Positions 35,652-46,939 of a stretch of DNA of 64,000 nucleotides are shown here, piece after piece. Source of the DNA: Erythrophleum ivorense. Taxonomy: Eukaryota; Streptophyta; Magnoliopsida; Fabales; Fabaceae. Numbering within the stretch: position 1 is the stretch's first letter; every line of letters begins with the position of its first letter. The position numbers and the translations under genes were made by a program. The notes beneath the pieces were generated by a model, which was not told the origin of the DNA, ran no database searches, and saw only the letters and a list, made by a program, of their open reading frames with translations. Where the stretch lies: positions 9,468,556-9,532,555 of the forward strand of contig JAIUCV010000001.1 in the NCBI GenBank assembly GCA_026724425.1, given 5' to 3'.

Positions 35652-35693
35652 TATACGCGCGCGCGCGCGCACACACACACACACACATATATA
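35652..35693. repeat. Compound (CG)n(CA)n alternating tract
   Basis: A run of 42 bases of strict pyrimidine-purine alternation: TATA, then CG repeated, then CA repeated, then TATATA. The CG part (about 35655-35670) is unusual in a CpG-poor plant spacer. Just beyond it is an AT run at about 35709-35735. Such tracts can adopt Z-DNA. Confidence 0.9.
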
Positions 35694-35708
35694 ACAAAAC
35701 TCTTCTTA

Positions 35709-35735
35709 TTATATATATATATATATATATATATA
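35709..35735. repeat. AT microsatellite
   Basis: About 27 bases of alternating A and T close to the CG/CA tract. Confidence 0.9.
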
Positions 35736-35739
35736 AATA

Positions 35740-36774
35740 TCCAATAGCTAACCATTGCTAATGTGGAGCACAACCATTCACCACCTCACGTCTAGAATCA
35801 CAATTTAAAATAAAAAATTATTCATTACATTATCAAGTGTGGGGCCAGTGTGCCCTAAACAAAACCCAAACAATATGAAACAAAAAAGAAAAGATGTGAC
35901 TCAACACTTGCAAGTTACAAGGTCCAAAGAGCAATAGCAAGAATGTAGAAGAAAGTCAAAAGTGAAAGAAGTGGTTAGGGACGTATAGCTTAAAAGTAAA
36001 AGGAGACCAATGAATAGTTAGTGATATTATACAAAATAAAGCTACCTGGGGGAATAAAGCTAACTCAATTAAAGACAAATTGATGCTTCCAAACACTTCT
36101 TGCAAAATTCTTTCAATCTTTCCAAAATTTAACTCCTCAACTCCTTCCACGCGTTTCTTATGTAAATCCAATTGAATCCTTAAAATATATATTATTTCCG
36201 GTTTTTTATACAAGAAACAAATAATTAACTCATAAAAATTAAAAAAAATTGATTAAAAGTAATTAATCTTTTTAATTTTGTCCCAAATAAAAATTATCAT
36301 AGGATGGGTAACAACATAAGGTATCTCATATTATTTTACATGACTTCCTTTTAACAGCGTAACCTAACTCGGTGGCTAACCGAGCCAGGCCTCTAAGAGC
36401 CAAGAGCCAGTACTTCGTCACATGTCATATTGTGAACGGTCTCTGGAGGTTTTAGTCAATATGTCATTTACAGAAGACTCTTATGAACCTATTCATCTTT
36501 TTTCTTCTCTTTCTTTACCTAGATCTATTCTTTCCTCATGTATATCCCATACTTCTAATAACATAGATAATCTTGTAAACAGCTACTACTCATAATTTGA
36601 AATACTCATTTAATGGAGGGTATAATTGAAATATTATAATTAATATACTAGACATTAGTAATTTATTCCTTATATTATAGACCAAATCAAACTCCAGAAA
36701 AATCTCTTATATATGAGATCGGGGTAGTATTTGGTAACTCTTTATTAGTGCTTGAATTCATTCCTTTATATGAG
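35740..36774. other. Spacer with one small hairpin
   Basis: A - strand frame at 35956-36213 has no recognised domain. CTCGGTGGCTAACCGAG at about 36369-36385 forms a 6-bp stem with a 5-base loop. Nothing else is supported. Confidence 0.35.
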
Positions 36775-37140
36775 TTAGCTTTTAAAGAATTTATAACTTA
36801 TATGTCTGCCTTAGTTAGATTAAATTGCATATTTATTCTATTTTAAAAGACTAATTTATTATACATATGTAATAATTACAAACTTTAAAGAATTAATTTA
36901 TATAAAGACATAAATCCAAAGACTAAAATGTAAAAAAAAGGGGTAAACCTTTTTAAGATTAAATTAATTTTATTTTTATGTACGAATTAATTCTCAAAAT
37001 TTGTAACTCATGCACGGTAGTTCCTCTAATTATATTAAATTATATATTTACTCTTCTTTAAAGAACTAATTCTATATATACGTATAATAAGTGATCAATT
37101 TTGAGAGATTTATTTATATAAAAGATTTAAACCAAACACT
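36775..37140 (+). repeat. Diverged tandem duplication, about 219-bp period
   Basis: The segment around 36815-36918 (TTAAATTGCATATTTATTCT... ATTTATATAAAGA) is repeated in the same direction at about 37034-37137 (TTAAATTATATATTTACTCT... ATTTATATAAAAGA) at roughly 70 percent identity by eye. No coding capacity. Confidence 0.5.
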
Positions 37141-37478
37141 GGAAAAAAAATCTTTTTGCTTGCTTAGAGAATATATGTTTAAACGATCAAATTATATAAT
37201 TGCTTGCTTAGAGACCATCAATTACTCATGTTTTTGGAATTGGAAACAAGACAAAGTAATATATAGTGGATATGGTTATACCAATCACTCACTCTAAAAC
37301 TATGGTTGATGATTAAAATCAACAATATTTACCCCATATGTTTCGGTACTGGCTTATTCCTCGAAGAATCTATCTAATAAAAGATTGAAAAAGAATGAAT
37401 ACATACATATATATATATATATAAAGGCTAAAGAGGTGCATTGCACGCGCTGGTTGGAGAATATTGTAGTGATATGGC

Positions 37479-37536
37479 TTTCCTACCCAAATGGGCAATG
37501 CACAGTCTTTCCTACCCAAAGGGGCAATGCACAATC
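37479..37536 (+). repeat. Two tandem copies of a 29-base unit
   Basis: TTTCCTACCCAAATGGGCAA... occurs at 37479-37507 and again at 37508-37536 with two mismatches. GTGCATTGC just upstream (about 37436) is the inverse of the GCAATGCAC inside each unit. Confidence 0.85.
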
Positions 37537-39120
37537 TTCTCATCAAATCCATTCTCCAAATAGGGATAAGTCTAGGTATTGGCTTCCATGCTCATTTGCC
37601 GACAGATAACAATGCAAAAGCCAATTATTGCCAGCTGTATTATTCCCCACCTCGCGTCTTCCAAAAAATTCTTTCCAATGTCACATCCCCTTCTATCCAA
37701 TAATTGAGTAATAAGTCTTATACCAATCTTATATATAAAAATTCAATTCTCTTGGTTGCTGTTTATAATTTGACCTTTTTTCTCTTTTTAAGTATAGGAT
37801 CCATTGATTGTCCATACTCTTATACTCTTATATGTGTATATATATAAATATATATAAGATTTTAAAACATTTTAAAAAAATTAAATTCTTTTGTTACTAA
37901 ATTACTCTTAGACATCCCATGTAACTTATGTAATACCTATCTTTTTCTTATAATTATTATTTTATTTATTAAATTATTATTTTATATATCAAATTAATTT
38001 TTTTAAAATAAGAAATAAAAAAATTATTATTTTTATTTCACTTACCTTTCTCTACTCATTATATATATATATATACACACACTTTATATCCAACCAAATA
38101 AATCAATGGTTGAGGGAGATGGAGAACAAATTATTTTTTACATTCTATTCGGTAATTAGATATTGTCCAAATACTAGAAAAAGACATGAAATCCATTTCT
38201 TTTATGTAAATGCGTAAATTAAGAATAATTATTATGCTTGATTTATGTAAAATTTGTTATGTTATTATTTATTATTATTATTATTTAATTGAAGGCATGC
38301 GATTCAATTTTTCGTTATTTATTTATATTCTAATACTTTTTTACCTAATAAAATCTACAAATAAAGTTACATTTTATTTTTTTATATTATATTAAATATA
38401 ATTATTTTATTTCATTCATATTTTTATTTTTATTTTATTTTTACACATAATAATACTGTGTAAAAAAGGATGAGACATCCTTTGCCTTTTAGCACAGTAA
38501 GATATTTTGTAAACGGTAAAGGATAAACAAAATCTAACAACGAAGAAAAATGCTTGTGATCGATAGGGTAGGAAGCAATCATGCATACAGTATATAATCT
38601 TAATAAATCAAGGAAAATGCTACATAAATAAACAATTATATATTAATATCGCTTTAGACTATAATAATGTTTTAGTGTTATAATTAATACAAAAACTAAA
38701 ATAAATATAAAATTGTAATATGAGATAGTGGGAATCTATTTGACTTTTCATTAATTTTAATTAGTTTAAAATTTAAAAAATCTCTCAATCATATGAGATA
38801 GGATATGAGCAATTAAAATTACATTTTACTTTGTATTTAAAATTTATTTAAAGAAAATTAAAGAGAGCATGCAATTTTGTGTATGTCAAGCTACTAATAT
38901 TAAATATGGGTTTATTGAAAAGTATGGTTAATATATTTTTTTGTTTATTTGTTAGTAACTTACTTTACTATTCATCTATATATATATATATGCGCATAAA
39001 ATTTTTTCGATATCACAAACAAAGAAACCCATAAAAAAATTAATTTCATGACAAATCATGATATATCAATCGAGTTTAATATATTTTTTTACTAAAATTT
39101 TATTTTGATTAATTATAGAT
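37537..39120. other. AT-rich spacer
   Basis: Contains AT microsatellites (near 37405 just before, 38059-38074, 38976-38990) and a short hairpin TTTTTACACA / TGTGTAAAAA at 38438-38466. No gene is supported. Confidence 0.4.
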
Positions 39121-39518
39121 GGAGCGATTTTCAATTTAGTCCCTTATGGGATTGTCTTTTCAATATGATCCCTCATAAATAAAAAATTTCTCAATTTAGT
39201 TACTTATAAATCTGTCTTCTCAATTTGATCTTTCACAAATAAAATTATTATCAATACTATATTTACATTAATTTATTGTATATGAAATTAATAAAATATA
39301 ATATTGACATATAAAATATTTTTTTGTAAGTTTTGCTTAGTTATCATTATATAATAATATACATATTAATAGTTAGTTTCATTAACAATAAAATTAACAG
39401 AAGAATATTATTGATAAGGGTTGTATTTATAAGAAATTAAATTGAGAAATGCTTATATATGAGGAATCAAATTAAAAAAATATCCCATTTATGAGAGACC
39501 AAAATAAAATTTTAATTT
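39121..39518. mobile_element. Fold-back element with about 95-base arms
   Basis: The left arm (about 39125-39215) contains CAATTTAGTCCCTTATGGGA, CCTCATAAAT and TTTCTCAATTTAGTTACTTA. The right arm (about 39415-39514) contains the inverse words TAAGAAATTAAATTGAGAAA, ATGAGGAATC and CCCATTTATGAGAGACCAAA. Identity is about three-quarters by eye. Non-coding, about 400 bp. The target duplication was not determined. Confidence 0.55.
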
Positions 39519-40921
39519 CTTATTAATTTTTGAAAGATTCTAATGTAGAGTATAACAATTTTTTGAATAAAATTTAGAGTGCATGCCATCATATTTCTAA
39601 AAATTAATATATGTTCTAAGTGGTAAATAAAAGGACAAGTAAATTCATAAATTTTTTTTAAATTTTGTTGAAATTAGACATATTTTTCTTCTATTTTTTA
39701 AAATATACATTTTAGTCTAATTTTAAATTTTTTATTAAATTTCTTCCCTATAAAAATGTAAAAAGGTATGTTAATTAAGAAAAATATATATGTATCTAAG
39801 TTAACAAAGATTAATTTAGTCAATAGATTTAAATTAAATTAAAGTGTAATACAACTATTGATTTAAAAGAAATTTATATATATTTTAAAAATATAGAAAA
39901 AGTCTATATATTTTAACAAAATTTAAGAGAAATTTTTATAATTTACTCAATTAAATATTATGGTAGGAAATAGAGAGAAAAATTAAAAAAAAAAACGAAG
40001 AGTGAAGCGATGGGGCGCTGACAGGTGGAAGGAAAAACAGGTCATGGAGTCACCGTCCCATGTGATGTAATAGTGACGAGAGGGTGGTGATAAGGTTTTC
40101 GCGGTGGGGAATTCCCCCGCCTTTTCTTTGTTCTTCTCCATGCCTCTTTGCAACTTGCATATATGCTCAATGGTTTTCACGGATAATTTAAACTCTCCAA
40201 TGTGTTGGTATTTTATAAAAGATTAGACTTGAAAAAGAAAAAATGTTTCAAATTTTTATTAAGAAAAATTATGATGAGAAAGAAGCAATTTATATTTAAA
40301 AAATTATTTGATAAACATTTTCATTAATATTGTTGTATTTGATAAATTTTTTTAAAAAATTATTTTTATTGTAAAATTATTAAAAAAGACATGTATAGAT
40401 TTGATTTTTTCAATTAATATTATTTAAATGAATGAATGATTTTTAATATTTGTTATGATTAATTTTATTTAAGTTTATCATTTTTTTAGTTATAATACAA
40501 AAATGAAATTATATCAATAAGTATATAAAAATTTCAATCAAAATAAAGACATGATATAGAAAAAATGGAGTGAAAAATATTAGCCAAAATGAGTAGTTAA
40601 GGGGGGTTAAGAAAAAATTGTTATAAGTAATTATAGTAATTAGGATATTTTTATCTTTAAAAAATAATTCTTTTATTTTTGTTTCTTTTTCAAAGGAGAA
40701 ATTTTAATTTTTTACTTTTTTTATAATAGAAAAACTGCTTCTACCACTACTCAAAGATATATTTTTATTTTATTTTATGTAGTTAGGCCAAACACCACCA
40801 AATTTCAAAATAAATACTTTATTGAAGAATAAGCAACTTCTTCCTTAAAAAGGAAAGAAAAAACTTGGCCAAACAGTTTAATCTCTCAAATGTGTAATAT
40901 TTTATTAAAGATTAGAGTAAA
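39519..40921. other. AT-rich spacer with a GC-richer island
   Basis: Most is A/T-rich. Positions 39995-40190 form a short GC-richer island (GATGGGGCGCTGACAGGTGG and CGCGGTGGGGAATTCCCCC are in it) that looks like an isolated promoter or gene-edge fragment. A - strand frame there (39983-40180) has no recognised domain. Confidence 0.35.
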
Positions 40922-41144
40922 CTAGCAATAACCCCGCACATCTAGGGGTTTTTTAAAAAAAAAAAGTGGGTCTCATTAAAAAAAAAAGATTTTTTTAAAA
41001 AAAGCATAGATGAACAGTGTAACACTGTAATGAACAGTATATCACAGTAAATGAATAGGTTATCAGCACGACATTGTGAATAATATTTTAAGAACAATGT
41101 CAAATGAACAACGATGAACCACGGCTTTTAATATATAAGAAAGA
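40922..41144 (-). mobile_element. Small non-autonomous Helitron
   Basis: Read on the - strand the element starts TCTTTCTTATATATTAAAAG (from 41144) and ends CTAG (40925-40922). Five bases before CTAG is a hairpin, ACCCC-TAGATGTGC-GGGGT, with a 5-bp stem. The base before the start is A and the base after the end is T, so it sits between A and T. TC start, CTAG end with nearby hairpin, and A/T insertion without duplication are the Helitron signature. It is 223 bp and non-coding, with an internal GAACAGT...ACTGT-type repeat. Confidence 0.75.
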
Positions 41145-42720
41145 TTAAAGTCTTTTTAAGTGTTATCAAGTTTTTCAATAATAATATGATGCATAGAGAT
41201 TTCTTTTTAGGATGTGCTAGATATACAAATTATTTGCTTATTATATTTTTCTTTAGAGAATAGAATTAAACGTTATCTCTAAATTTTATCCTTTTATAAA
41301 TATTGAGCTTACTAGATAGCAATGCTGGTAAATTAACGTAGTAACTTTTATTTAAATGAACACCCTTGCATTTAAAATGGATATAAAAAGCTGTAAATTA
41401 AAGGAATGTGTTAGGTAATGTACTACTCTTACGAATTTGTATTACCTTTCATATTTATTTTAAACACGAAGAAGGCTTATAAAAATAATATATATATATA
41501 TATATGTATACTATAAATACGCTCTTTTAATTTTACACTTTCATTCATTAAAAATTAAAAAATTAACGTATTACACTTTCGTCCATCAATATTTAAGATT
41601 TTTGAGATTTAGTGTTACAATAATTTTTTGTGAAAAGTGTTACGATATTTATTTGTGTGTAACTTAAGTTTTTACTTTCCTTGTTTAATTTTGAGTCAAC
41701 GAAAGATTGCCATATTACCCCAAAAAAAAGTGTAAAATGGTAAAAAGAATACAAGGTTTTACATTAAAAAAGATTGAATTTAGGAGATAAATTTATATTT
41801 TAAAAATTAAAATATTTATAAATGACTTAAAATTAACAAATATATTTACATTTTTCACCAAAAAAAAAAGAAGTGTTCGCATTTTCCCACCAATCGTCTT
41901 AGCGTCCCTTTTCGCCACACACAGGATTAGTACAAAAGATGCTCGGAAAACCCAAATCACACAAAATGTTAAGTTCCTTTCTTATCTTTAATTGGAAGAT
42001 TAAAGGGCGAATGCAAGTTGTACAATATATATATATATATATATATTGTATAAAATAGTATATTGCTGACGGTTCCTTCTTTTCTCTTATTCCTCGAATC
42101 TAGTTACTCAAACTTGCAGGACTGTCAATTTTGTGTCTGGAATAATTCATTCTTATTCTCAATGCTTTTTTCTTTTCGCTGAGAATTTTCCAAATGGCGA
42201 AATAAAGTGAAGGGGGATAAATCTAGCTTTTATGCTTATGGTCCATTAACGGCAAGGAACTTAAAGAAATTGATTCCCCTTGTTACATCCTGCATTATTC
42301 CGGGTTCACGTAATCACATTCCTCAATTATAATTTTTCTCACCAAACAATTAATTTTAGCAATTAACCATCTTATTCATTTAACATTACAATTTTTCATC
42401 AACTGTCCATTTTAAACATTAAGTACAACGATCGAGATTATGAGTCAAAGAAGATATAGACATTTTGATAATATCATTCCCTTTCATTACATTTAACATT
42501 TATTTAAGACGGTCAAAGAGAAATTGCAATAGGTTAGCCAAAAGCATGCATATGGTGTTTAATTAATTACCAAATTATTTGGAGAGGGTAGGGTTGGGAG
42601 GAATTGTAATTGAAGTAATAAATCAAAGACAACCATGTGCAATTTTTCCTGAGTTTTTTATTTTGATGTTTCATACCATGCTTAAAGCGTATTCACCAAG
42701 CACACTGAAATCACATATAC
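41145..42720. other. Spacer with a 30-base perfect AT palindrome
   Basis: No gene is supported. AT run near 41490-41506. Positions 42021-42050 are a perfect 30-base palindrome with TACA...TGTA ends around an AT run. The 41880-42330 part is less AT-rich and could belong to the upstream region of the microRNA gene. Confidence 0.4.
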
Positions 42721-42723
42721 TTG

Positions 42724-42890
42724 ACATGGGTTGATAGTCGGAGTGGTAAAATAATTTAGCGATAAAGTATTATTATGAATGTCTTGCAGGTTCAATAATT
42801 TCATAGCTCTAAAATAATTTAGTCCATATTATCAAATTTCACATCAATAGAGTAATCTTAGATAACCTTGACGAAGACCAACAACAGTCA
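42724..42890 (+). repeat. Possible tRNA-derived SINE remnant
   Basis: GTTGATAGTCGGAGTGGTAA at about 42730 resembles a polymerase III A box, and GCAGGTTCAATAATTTC at about 42787 resembles a B box (GGTTCRANNCC) but with a changed end. Non-coding sequence follows. No target duplication or tail was found. Weak. Confidence 0.25.
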
Positions 42891-43411
42891 GCATGAAATT
42901 CCTAATTATAAAAGAAAAACAAATGGAAGAATCAAAAGCATTCATTAACTTACCAAAAATACCATTGTGTATTCGTTGCTGTATACCATTCCCATCTTCT
43001 CTTAGTTTATAAGCGAATAAACCTAAAGCCCAATACTTTAAGCAATATAATCATCTTATTAACCTAAATTATCCTCTTCTCAATTTTCCATCTTCCACCA
43101 ACAAATATGAATTTTTTAAAAGGTCAAGTTATTTTTTGATAAAAACACGACAATTAAATAATTGTTACAACTTAGCATTACACGATTAAATTTTTTAATA
43201 AAAAAATTTAAATGTTATATTTATACCAGAAAACTTGATAATAAATACTTAATTTTAATCCTTTCAAAAAATGAGTTGTCTTCCTATTTTGATATAACAT
43301 CATTGTGTCGCGTGTCCATTCTTAGCCCATAAGTGTGAACACAAGAAAGGCAAGGTGGCAACGGCTTATTCATATTCATCTTTAAGGGCAAGCGTTGTGC
43401 ACTAGTTTTCC

Positions 43412-43421
43412 CTATAAATAG
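43412..43421 (+). promoter_or_regulatory. TATA box of the miR157 locus
   Basis: CTATAAATAG lies about 230 bases before the microRNA hairpin. It is followed by a pyrimidine-rich stretch (43435-43510), as is common near the start of polymerase II transcripts in plants. The transcript would start near 43445-43450 if this box is used. Confidence 0.6.
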
Positions 43422-43639
43422 ACTCAATAGGGATCTCTTCCCTTCTCATAGATAGCTCTACTCTTTCCCATAATTTCTACATATCCTCTGATTCTTCCCT
43501 TTTTCCGTAAGCTGGGTGCAGAAGCTGCTGATGAAGTCGATCGGTGAGCAGATTTGAAGCATTCGAATTCATGCTATTTTCTTGTTCTCTCTCATTCATC
43601 TTAGTTACATCAATTTCCCATATAAAGTGGATAGGCGTC

Positions 43640-43739
43640 GGTAATGTTGTTGACAGAAGATAGAGAGCACAGATGATGAAATGCATGAAGAAGATTGCAT
43701 CTCACTCCTTTGTGCTCTCTATTCTTCTGTCATCACCGT
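43640..43739 (+). ncRNA. MIR157: microRNA precursor, miR156/157 family (miR157 type)
   Basis: Positions 43650-43670 carry the 21-base mature miR157 sequence exactly as I know it from Arabidopsis (TTGACAGAAGATAGAGAGCA plus a final C). The opposite arm at 43712-43732 (GTGCTCTCTATTCTTCTGTC and A) pairs with it with a single bulged base. The stem extends outward (CGGTAATG against CATCACCG) and the loop (about 43671-43711) is short and AT-richer, as in known precursors. miR156/157 guides cleavage and repression of SPL transcription-factor transcripts and controls the juvenile-to-adult change. The family has several copies in all land plants studied. A TATA box lies upstream at 43412. The hairpin appears intact, so this is the best candidate for a functional host gene in the window. 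A - strand frame across it is a shadow. Confidence 0.93.
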
Positions 43740-43891
43740 TCAGCCTCCACTCCCATTATATATTAGAATATTACAATCTTATAATCCACTATTATTTCGC
43801 AAACATATATATATATATATATATATATTTCTCATATCTTAACATTTTTTTTCTTTTCTCTTTATATATTTCGTCGCTCCACTTACATATC

Positions 43892-44182
43892 CACTAAAAA
43901 AACTTATTTTTAAGACAGAATTTAGAGATAGAATATATTTTGCCTCTAATCCATGGCAATTTGGTTTTAAATCCGTTCCTATAACATCGTTTTTCAAAGA
44001 TAGAATAATCTGTCTCAAAAGCATCTTTTCCAAAATCTGTCTATAAAATTGATATATAATATTTTTAAAAAATTTTAAAAAATCATTGTCCTTTCAAAAG
44101 TTTTGTTAACTTACTCACACACAGATATATTTGCTTACTCTATGACTGTTGTACTCGTTGTTCATTCGTTGTTATTTTAGTG
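43892..44182. mobile_element. Candidate CACTA-like MITE just after the miR157 hairpin
   Basis: Left end CACTAAAAAAACTT and right end GTTATTTTAGTG give inverted CACTAAAA termini. Subterminal words of the type GACAGA and TCTGTC occur repeatedly (near 43915, 44010, 44036), as in CACTA elements. The 3-base flanks (ATC, GTG) differ, so no target duplication is shown. Length is 291 bp. If real, it lies about 150 bases downstream of the hairpin. Confidence 0.35.
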
Positions 44183-46936
44183 GTGGTGAGGGTCTGTTTA
44201 TTGCTCTTCAAGCTGTCTATTACTAGGAGCCAGAAACTTAGAAGAGTTACATACAGCACCGGATTTTGGTTTGCTGATAGCTGCGAAAGAGCTGGCTTTT
44301 AATCCTCAGGAACCTAATCAGTCCTTTGGCTAACGATTTGGTTGGATTAAGAAGAATGAAGGAGAAAAAATGAAAAATGAAATTTTAATTTTGAGATTTT
44401 TTCTGATTTAGATTTAAATATAATATGTTTTTTTTCCTGATAAGAATATGATTGAGGAGAATAGACAAGAGAAGAAAGAAAAAAAAATATTTATTTAAAT
44501 TAATTAAAGAATATGTCTAAATTAAAATTCTACTTTTGTCTTCTTCTCCTCTATTTCTTCTTCAATTCAAATATCCTCTAAAAGATTATCTGTGATGAGG
44601 TGACAACATAGTGTTGCTTAACTGCATCTGTCAACTCTTTGTATTTATACTACAGCGAGCACTCGTTGTCGATTCGTTGATCGGTTAAGAAAATACAGAA
44701 GCGTAATTAATAATTAGCGGTACGTAGTACTTGATCCTATAGTTACAGTTACAGAAATACCTAGGTGCACCCACAAGGCTCACTTCTAATGGAATGACCA
44801 CAAATACTATACCACCACCCCCTAGTGGGTCATTCCTATTGTGATGAATACACAGTTTACTTTTCTGTCCGCTCTCTCAAGAATAAACAATGAATATGCC
44901 ATGAAAATATACTTTGGCAATGCAATTGGATATATAGCCAAGATCCATTAAGTAAATGCTTGGCTAAATTGCGATTGAATAATGTTTCTCGTAATGCTTG
45001 TTTCATCATCGTGGCCCTCGACTTGTTCTTTGGGATGTGTCTTAAATAAGCTGACTGATTTAAAACTGTGACCATTATCTGGGCTTCTCATCAGTTTAAT
45101 AGGTGGGAGTTTAGGAGAGCTTAGCTAAATGAGAGCAGTTCAAGGTATGTGCGCTATACAATTTGATTATATTGAGTTTCAGCAAAAAGAATTCGAAGCT
45201 TTACGCATGATCAACAACATTTTATTCTTATTTTTTCCGGGTGATAACCTGTCCTTCTCTTTTACGTAATGAATAATAATAGCTATCAGTTATCGTGACT
45301 TTTTACCGTCCAGGTTTTCAGAACGACAATAAAGCCCAGGAGGAGCACGTGGAGTGACGTAATTGTTGAAGTAAAACTACCCTAAAAGAAACAATAAAAA
45401 CCGAAAACCGTAAATTTCTTTTAAAGAACTATATATCTGAGATATCTCTTTCCGTTTTTGCTATATATGTTGCTTTTTATTTTATTTGTATCTTTACTGT
45501 ACAGTTTAGTCTCTTTCCAAACCTTGCGTGTTGATAATATGTGAGGAAATTGTCAGTTTATTGTATCCATCCATAATTAGTAAAGCAAATAATAATAATA
45601 ATGTAAGAATAATTGCACTTACTCATCATAACCTTTGTCTTTAATTATTAGAGGCCCCGGCCAGAATTTGGTGGGCCCCATAATGAAAAAAAAAAAAGAC
45701 ACATCTTACTATGGGCTAAGAACAATATTAAAAAAACCTTATTATTATATATAATGATGATACCCTTCCAATATCTACAAAAAATTGCAATTAATTCTCA
45801 GATCTATTAATCACATTACAATAATCTTTTTTTTTTTTGTCTAAATCAAACGTCAAACCTGAGTAAGTTTGAACACATATATACAATTGCATATGCCTCT
45901 TCCTTTACTAAACTATGCGAAGAATCTTCTGTCCCTAGTTGTGTTAAAGAATCTCTTTATGCTTTGGCCCATAAGGTGTTCATCACACTACCTAGTTTGT
46001 TTGAAATTAGAGAGAGAATAAAAATGAAAATAAATGAATTGGTAATGAAAAATTGACATTTTAACACAGGGAGAGATATGTATAATGCACATCTGTTTAT
46101 AAATTATGAGGGACATTATAATCGATAGAAAAAATCTAGGTGAGTATTGCAATTTTTGCTGTGAAATAAATATATATAGGGGGCATTGATTTTCCTAATT
46201 TTTGGCTGTTATTCTTCGGTATAGGTTCGGTTTTCAAAGTTAATTGAATTTTGTACATTAATTTTAATATTTGTTAATTTTATAATTATGAGAAATTCTT
46301 AGGCAAATTAATCGTACTGAGTTATGCTAGAATTCTAGAATCACACGTAAATTGAGTCCCCCCAAGTTCTTCCCTGCATGTGGATATGATTAATTTATTA
46401 AAAACAATTAGTAGACGAGTCTTGATGCCCTATCTATGCAGTGTTAAGGACACAGAAAATGACATCACTATATTATATTTCGTTTGTCATAAAAACTCCA
46501 TTTGTCTAAAGAAAATATTTGTTTTACATAGACTAGTTACCCGCACTGCGTCTACATCAAGCTCAGTATAATGAATGGCACTGGATTAGCTACTTATTAG
46601 GTTAAAAGTTATAATTATTAATCAGAACATAACTTTTTTTATTCAATCACATGCAGTTAAAGCATTACATTTTAAATATGATTTAGTTCTATCCAACAAT
46701 CTTCTCATGAACAATTCTCTTACTAATAAGGATATGTTTGGTATCATTGATATAATATAAGGAGCATTGTAATAATTTTTGTAATATATATTATATTTTT
46801 ATAATTATTATTTAATAGTATTTATTCTTTTTTATTACTTTTTTTTTAATATAAGAGTTGTTCTTCATTCATTTCATTTTTTTTTTCATTCATTTTTTCT
46901 TACCATACTTAGCATTACATCAAATCAAACAGTTAA
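44183..46936. other. Spacer
   Basis: No gene is supported. It is partly less AT-rich (44640-45400), with short frames that have no domain (44857-45075 on the - strand). A G-box-like CACGTG lies near 45348 and short T and A runs are common. Some of this may be 3' flank of the microRNA transcript. Confidence 0.35.
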
Positions 46937-46939
46937 AAT

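Noticed and set aside
36369..36385. Short hairpin as a terminator or regulatory element
   Set aside because: A 6-bp stem in spacer DNA is expected by chance; there is no gene next to it.
43477..43686. 69-codon - strand frame over the microRNA region
   Set aside because: It is a shadow of the hairpin and its leader; no domain, and the microRNA explains the conservation.
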